Part shown: in pieces, positions 5,437-8,838 of the stretch | Layout: the number at the start of each line of letters is the position of its first letter | Numbering within the stretch: the stretch's first letter is position 1 | Assembly: GCA_964446285.1 (NCBI GenBank) | Contig: CAYUNT010000188.1 | Coordinates: 1-8,838, forward strand | Length of the DNA stretch: 8,838 bases | Direction of reading: 5' to 3' | Origin: CAYUNT01 sp964446285 | Lineage (GTDB): Bacteria; Sumerlaeota; Sumerlaeia; SLMS01; CAYUNT01 | Translations under genes and position numbers: made by a program | The notes under the pieces: model-generated | What the model saw: only the letters and a program-made list of their open reading frames with translations | Told to the model about the DNA's origin: nothing | The model's database searches: none

Positions 5437-6306
5437 ATGAAAAAAGTCTATTTCCTGCCGAATCTGATTACGACAGGGAGTCTTTTTTGCGCCCTTCTGG
5501 CCATCATGCACATTATCCGCGGCCAAGTGGAGATGGATACGGGGGTGGCGCGGGCGCACTTTCAACATGCCTGCTGGCTGATTCTTGTTTCGGCCATTCT
5601 CGACGGCCTGGACGGCACAGTGGCGCGCCTGACGAAAACCGCGTCATCTTTCGGGCTGAATTACGATTCGCTGAGCGACTTGGTGGCGTTTGGAGTCGCG
5701 CCTGCCTTCCTGATGTTCGCCAAATTGAACCGGTTCGATGACAGCATCGAGTTCTCGCGCCTTACGCCGCGCGTGGCCGATGCCGTGGTGGCGCTTTACG
5801 CGATTTGCGGCGCCCTTCGCCTGGCGCGCTTCAATGTCCAGGTGGCCCACGAAGAAAAACACTCCTTTACCGGCCTGCCCATTCCCGCCGCCGCAGGCAC
5901 GGTCGTTTCCACCTACCTCGTCCTCGATCAACTTGCCGACAGCAGGATGCTTTTCCGGGGCATTCTGGTAATAATGGCGCTGCTGAGCTATCTGATGATC
6001 AGCACGATTCCATTCCCAAGCCCGAAGGCGATCAACTTGCGCGGGCGCCGGCCTTTCGATCTCCTCGTGACGACTATTATCACGGCCTGCATTGTAGTGG
6101 CTCTGCGGCGGACCCTGGAAGTGGTTGTGCTGGCGGGCTTTATGGTCTATATCACCGTGGCGGTAACGCGGCATTTCTTCTTTCGGACCGCCGAGCGTTC
6201 TTTGGCGCCCGCATCCGGGCCTTCCGAAGGCGCGGCCGGGGAACTTCCAAGCGCTCCGGCAACTCCGGACCCCGGCGAGTCCCCGGACCGCGAGAATCTG
6301 GACTAG
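5437..6306 (+). CDS. pssA: CDP-diacylglycerol--serine O-phosphatidyltransferase
   Basis: Phosphatidylserine synthase of the CDP-alcohol phosphatidyltransferase type: it joins serine to CDP-diacylglycerol, giving phosphatidylserine for Psd. The whole signature is present: D56-G-L-D59-G60-T-V-A63-R64, eight residues, G73, three residues, D77, three residues, D81. The N-terminal FLPNLITTGSLFCALLAI (6-23) is typical of the PssA branch and argues against PgsA. Several membrane helices follow up to about residue 245. The C-terminal 40 or so residues are a Pro/Ala/Glu-rich soluble tail beyond the usual core, of no known role. The ATG at 5437 has AAGG eight bases upstream. Clustering of psd and pssA is common in bacteria. 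The 114 bases between them hold no gene or clear terminator, so co-transcription with psd is likely. Confidence 0.94.
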   Translation: MKKVYFLPNLITTGSLFCALLAIMHIIRGQVEMDTGVARAHFQHACWLILVSAILDGLDGTVARLTKTASSFGLNYDSLSDLVAFGVAPAFLMFAKLNRFDDSIEFSRLTPRVADAVVALYAICGALRLARFNVQVAHEEKHSFTGLPIPAAAGTVVSTYLVLDQLADSRMLFRGILVIMALLSYLMISTIPFPSPKAINLRGRRPFDLLVTTIITACIVVALRRTLEVVVLAGFMVYITVAVTRHFFFRTAERSLAPASGPSEGAAGELPSAPATPDPGESPDRENLD

Positions 6307-6310
6307 CCGG

Positions 6311-6358
6311 CGCCGCCTCGGATTTTCCTCGGGGGGCGGCGGATTCTTTCTGCCTTTT
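6311..6358 (+). terminator. GC hairpin after pssA, possible terminator
   Basis: CGCCGCC (6311-6317) pairs perfectly with GGCGGCG (6335-6341), and the stem can extend by a T-G and a C-G pair. The DNA after it is T-rich but interrupted (ATTCTTTCTGCCTTTT, 6343-6358). It may end the psd-pssA transcript or partly attenuate reading into the next gene. The broken T-tract keeps confidence moderate. Confidence 0.4.
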
Positions 6359-6381
6359 GCATCAAACAGGGGAGTGCCTGA

Positions 6382-6987
6382 ATGGAGCGCGATAATTACC
6401 TGCAAATCGGGCGTCCGTCGAATGAATGCGCGCTGTGCGGACGGGCGCTGGCGGAAATCGGACGACATCCTTCGGTCATTGATGAACCGGAGGAAAAAAC
6501 TGACAGGAAATCCAAAGACAAAGCCAGAAACAAAGACAAAGAAAAGGACAAGGAATCCGACCCGACTCCCCGCAGGGATTTTTGCCCGGAATGCTGGAGC
6601 AAGGCGAAGGACTTGAAATACTTTTCCTTCTGGCTGGCGCGGCGCACGCGCCCGGCGCCCAATCGCAAACTGGCCAAGGCGGAACGCAATGAGGTTCTCT
6701 GGCGGCTTTTCAGCGCCCTGACCACGCGCCAGGAACCCGAGACGGAACCGCAGCGCTTTTTGCTGGCGCATTTGCTTATGAAATACGGCGTGTTGCGCTG
6801 GCAGGCAAACTCCACCGACGAAGAAGGGCTGGCCTGCATCGTTTTCGAGCACACGCCAACGGGCGAGCCGTATCGCGTGCGCGAGCACGCCATGGACGAA
6901 GCCGCCCTTGTGCAGACCTTGCAGGAAATCGAGGCGCTTGTGGCGCGCGAGGTAAATCCCGGCCTGGCCGACGCCGCCAAACTGTGA
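6382..6987 (+). CDS. Putative Cys4 zinc-binding protein, unknown function
   Basis: I do not recognise a named family. The 201-aa product has two CxxC pairs, CALC at 16-19 and CPEC at 68-71, as expected for a zinc ribbon-like site. They are separated by a Lys/Glu/Asp-rich stretch (37-60) encoded by purine-rich DNA with repeated AAAGACAAAG words. After CPECW comes a helical, basic part (YFSFWLARRTRPAPNRKLAK), then RFLLAHLLMKYGVLRWQ (about 132-148), a short strand region ending TGEPYRVREHAMD, and a final helix LVQTLQEIEALV. From memory this layout recalls small uncharacterised proteins in Planctomycetes-like genomes; I cannot confirm it. AGGGGAG at 6368-6374 is a good ribosome site seven bases before the ATG, and the gene ends only 18 bases before mnmE, so it is very likely real and co-expressed with mnmE. 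Confidence 0.8.
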   Translation: MERDNYLQIGRPSNECALCGRALAEIGRHPSVIDEPEEKTDRKSKDKARNKDKEKDKESDPTPRRDFCPECWSKAKDLKYFSFWLARRTRPAPNRKLAKAERNEVLWRLFSALTTRQEPETEPQRFLLAHLLMKYGVLRWQANSTDEEGLACIVFEHTPTGEPYRVREHAMDEAALVQTLQEIEALVAREVNPGLADAAKL

Positions 6988-7005
6988 TCCAGTGCGTTTT
7001 GTTCT

Positions 7006-8532
7006 ATGAAGAATGACACCATCATGGCGCGGGCGACGCCCGCCGGAACGGGTTCCGTCGCCATTGCGCGCGTGAGCGGCCCGCGCGCGCTAGAAATTGC
7101 AGAGAGCCTGTTCTGCTCCCATTCGGGCGAGAACGTGCGCGATTTGCCACCGCGGACTTTGGTTTTAGGCGCGCTGTTCGACTCGCCGGCCAAAGCGCCG
7201 GGCGATGCGACCAATGGCGGCAAGGAGAACCGTGTTCCGCGCCGGCCCATTGATGAGTGTCTTCTGGCCGTCTGGCGCGCGCCGCATTCCTACACGGGCG
7301 AGGATGTGGCCGAATGGCATCTGCACGGCGGGGCGCGCGTGGTGGAAATGGCGCTGGAGGCGATCGGGCGGGCAGGGGCACGTCTGGCGGAACCGGGCGA
7401 ATTCACGCGCCGGGCCTTCTTGAACGGGCGCATCGACCTGGCGCAGGCGGAGGCGGTGGCGGACCTTGTGGCGGCGCAAACGGAACGGGCCGCGCGGTGC
7501 GCGTTGCGCCAGCTCGCAGGTGGACTCTCCGGGCGCGTGACGGCGATTCGCGATCCGCTCCTGGCGCTGACGGCGGAAACCGAGGCGGCGATTGATTTTC
7601 CCGAGGAGGACATTCCCGATTCGGACCGTGCGCGGCAGGCGGCGGCGCTCGAACGGGCCATGCGCGAGATCGATTCGCTGCTTCGCGATGCCCGGCGCGG
7701 ACGCCCCCTGCGCGAAGGGGCGCGCGTCGCCATCGCCGGGCGGCCCAACACGGGGAAATCCTCTGTGTTCAACGCGATTTTGGGCCGCGAGCGCGCTATC
7801 GTCGCTCCGCACGAAGGCACTACGCGCGACACCATCGAGGGCGAAGTGGACCTCGATGGCATCCCCACGATTCTTGTGGATATGGCTGGATTGCGCGACC
7901 GGCCGGAGGAAATCGAGGCGATGGGAATTGCTCGCGCCCACGAGGAAATCGCCGCGGCTGACTTGGTTATTTTTCTGCTCGATGGCTCGCGTCCGCTGGG
8001 GGGATCGGATGATGAGGCGTTCGCACGTGTGCGCGAGAAACCCCACGTGATTGCTGTGAACAAGGCGGATTTGCCGCCTGCTTATGCCATGCGCGATGCG
8101 GAAACACGATTTGCTTCCGAGCATCGGCGCGGAGTGGCCCACCTGAGCGCCCGCACCCGCGAGGGCATGGATTCGCTGGAACGGCTGATGACGTCCGTGC
8201 TTAGGGGCGAAACGCCTGGAATGGCAGGTTCGGGAGAATATGGCGGATCAGCCAAAGAGACCTCGACCACGCCAGTTGGATTTGCGGAGTTCCCAGGCGC
8301 GGAAAACGCTGAAACACCGCTATTGGCCAATTCGCGACACATTCATCTTCTGGAAGAAGCGCAGGAGCAATTGCGCCGCGCGTCGGAAGGATTGGCGGGA
8401 AGACTGTCGCCGGAGTTTATCGCCGTGGACTTGCAGGGCGCGCTGCGTTCGCTGGGTTCGATCCTGGGGCGCGGCGATCTTTCCGAAGACCTGCTTGATT
8501 CCATTTTCAGCAGGTTCTGCATAGGAAAATAG
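7006..8532 (+). CDS. mnmE: tRNA modification GTPase MnmE
   Basis: MnmE, with MnmG, builds the (carboxymethyl)aminomethyl group on U34 of certain tRNAs. Visible are the N-terminal folate-binding domain (DTIMARATPAGTGSVAIARVSGP at 4-26 as two adjacent motifs; APHSYTGEDVAEWHLHGG; EPGEFTRRAFLNGRIDLAQAE), a helical domain, and an inserted G domain with P-loop GRPNTGKSS (245-253), GTTRD (271-275), DMAG (292-295) and NKAD (352-355). The C-terminal CIGK (505-508) carries the family cysteine. The Glu known to be catalytic in E. coli MnmE is conserved in EEIEAMGI. At 508 aa it is longer than the usual 450-460; two inserts explain this, one near residues 60-80 and a Gly/Ser/Thr-rich one near 402-438. 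DMAG replaces the usual DTAG. The ATG at 7006 keeps the family DTI near the N-terminus; no clear ribosome site is seen, but the upstream gene ends 18 bases earlier, so translational coupling is plausible. Confidence 0.96.
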   Translation: MKNDTIMARATPAGTGSVAIARVSGPRALEIAESLFCSHSGENVRDLPPRTLVLGALFDSPAKAPGDATNGGKENRVPRRPIDECLLAVWRAPHSYTGEDVAEWHLHGGARVVEMALEAIGRAGARLAEPGEFTRRAFLNGRIDLAQAEAVADLVAAQTERAARCALRQLAGGLSGRVTAIRDPLLALTAETEAAIDFPEEDIPDSDRARQAAALERAMREIDSLLRDARRGRPLREGARVAIAGRPNTGKSSVFNAILGRERAIVAPHEGTTRDTIEGEVDLDGIPTILVDMAGLRDRPEEIEAMGIARAHEEIAAADLVIFLLDGSRPLGGSDDEAFARVREKPHVIAVNKADLPPAYAMRDAETRFASEHRRGVAHLSARTREGMDSLERLMTSVLRGETPGMAGSGEYGGSAKETSTTPVGFAEFPGAENAETPLLANSRHIHLLEEAQEQLRRASEGLAGRLSPEFIAVDLQGALRSLGSILGRGDLSEDLLDSIFSRFCIGK

Positions 8533-8580
8533 CCGAAGCACCCAGGTTGTTGTGCGTTGTGAATTGCAGGCAGGACAATT

Positions 8581-8605
8581 CCGTAAATGCTTCTTACGGG
8601 TTTTT
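8581..8605 (+). terminator. Rho-independent terminator after mnmE
   Basis: CCGTAA (8581-8586) and TTACGG (8594-8599) form a perfect six-base stem with a seven-base loop, followed at once by GTTTTT (8600-8605). The arrangement 48 bases after the mnmE stop fits a Rho-independent terminator for the mnmE transcript. The stem is short and only half GC, so strength is uncertain. Confidence 0.55.
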
Positions 8606-8612
8606 AAGGGGA

Positions 8613-8838
8613 TGCACAGGGCTTTGCATTTCAGCAACTCGTGAGCCTGTGCACAAGGCCTGAAGGGCTGAAATCCCTTAGCCCAGCCCAACGGGCTGGG
8701 GATAGGAGCCTCCACCAAAAATCAAGCCCCAGCGGGGCGCAATAACCAAGGAAATGTCAGCCAATTGGTGGGTTGGTTCCATTGACGATCTATCGCGGCC
8801 CTTCAGGCCGCCTGATTCCGGGCGGATACGATTCCCAG
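8613..8838. repeat. Multi-hairpin dispersed repeat, runs off window end
   Basis: Several hairpins follow one another: TGCACAGG (8613-8620) with CCTGTGCA (8646-8653), enclosing TTGC (8624-8627) with GCAA (8634-8637); a small GCC...GGC at 8658-8668; CCCAGCCC (8682-8689) with GGGCTGGG (8693-8700), loop of three; GCCCC (8726-8730) with GGGGC (8734-8738), loop of three; and GCGGCC (8795-8800) with GGCCGC (8806-8811). An alternative pair, CCGCC at 8808-8812 with GGCGG at 8821-8825, competes with the last one. Linking phrases such as TAGCCCAG and GGAGCCTCCACCA recall, from memory, a dispersed multi-hairpin element of Planctomycetes-, Verrucomicrobia- or Acidobacteria-like genomes. Its boundaries are not known and it continues beyond 8838. 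Confidence 0.7.

Larger units (their letters stand above)
8533..8838. other. Gene-free stretch after mnmE
   Basis: No credible coding sequence is present in these 306 bases. The stretch holds a probable terminator (8581-8605) and then an almost continuous series of hairpins (8613-8838) listed separately. The minus-strand ORF overlapping it extends into mnmE and reads as a shadow. Confidence 0.7.

Noticed and set aside
5644..6888. Minus-strand open frame of 414 codons
   Set aside because: It runs antisense through pssA, the intergenic hairpin and the Cys4 gene. Its composition (Arg, Gln, Ala and a Phe/Val run opposite the Lys-rich insert) mirrors the genes on the other strand. No family motif is seen.
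7165..8142. Minus-strand open frame of 325 codons inside mnmE
   Set aside because: It is wholly antisense to a certain gene; GC-rich coding DNA often leaves such frames open. The other long antisense frame at 7290-8063 was rejected for the same reason.

Overview
The window is GC-rich bacterial DNA carrying nine protein genes, all on the + strand and all apparently intact. No rRNA, tRNA, CRISPR array, complete insertion sequence or phage gene was recognised. The phosphatidylethanolamine pathway genes and the MglA/MglB pair point to a Gram-negative-type bacterium. The non-coding DNA holds several short palindromic or degenerate repeats of a kind I associate, from memory, with uncultured Planctomycetes/Verrucomicrobia/Lentisphaerae-like, Sumerlaeota-like or deltaproteobacterial genomes. 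The phylum cannot be fixed from this window alone.

Region 1 (1-2728, possibly to 3337). After a 212-base leader come an MglA-type small GTPase (213-824), an MglB-type roadblock/LC7 protein (861-1370), an unrecognised membrane-anchored helical-repeat protein with a proline-rich tail (1496-2728) and a nucleoside 2-deoxyribosyltransferase-like protein (2744-3337). Gaps are 36, 125 and 15 bases, so the four may form one transcription unit. MglA is the switch GTPase and MglB its activating and exchange partner in cell polarity control. The third gene is the natural candidate for a local partner, but that rests on position only.

Region 2 (3331-4593). A well-preserved inverted repeat (3331-3435) supplies the stop codon of the deoxyribosyltransferase-like gene and separates it from a histidinol-phosphatase-type inositol monophosphatase-family gene (hisN, 3477-4265). 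A gene-free stretch of 328 bases follows, containing a degenerate GATTTGGGA-like repeat.

Region 3 (4594-8532). Phosphatidylserine decarboxylase (psd) and phosphatidylserine synthase (pssA) form the two-step route from CDP-diacylglycerol to phosphatidylethanolamine. After a GC hairpin come a small putative zinc-binding protein of unknown function and, 18 bases later, mnmE, the GTPase of tRNA wobble-uridine modification. A probable Rho-independent terminator follows mnmE.

Region 4 (8606-8838). A gene-free run of successive hairpins resembles a dispersed multi-hairpin repeat family and continues past the window edge.

Most genes are conserved housekeeping functions. The points that merit a second look are the changed P-loop and PM3 residues in the MglA protein, the uncharacterised TPR-like/proline-rich partner gene, the unnamed Cys4 protein beside mnmE, and the density of different dispersed repeats. 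I found no convincing evidence of a new defence or mobile system.
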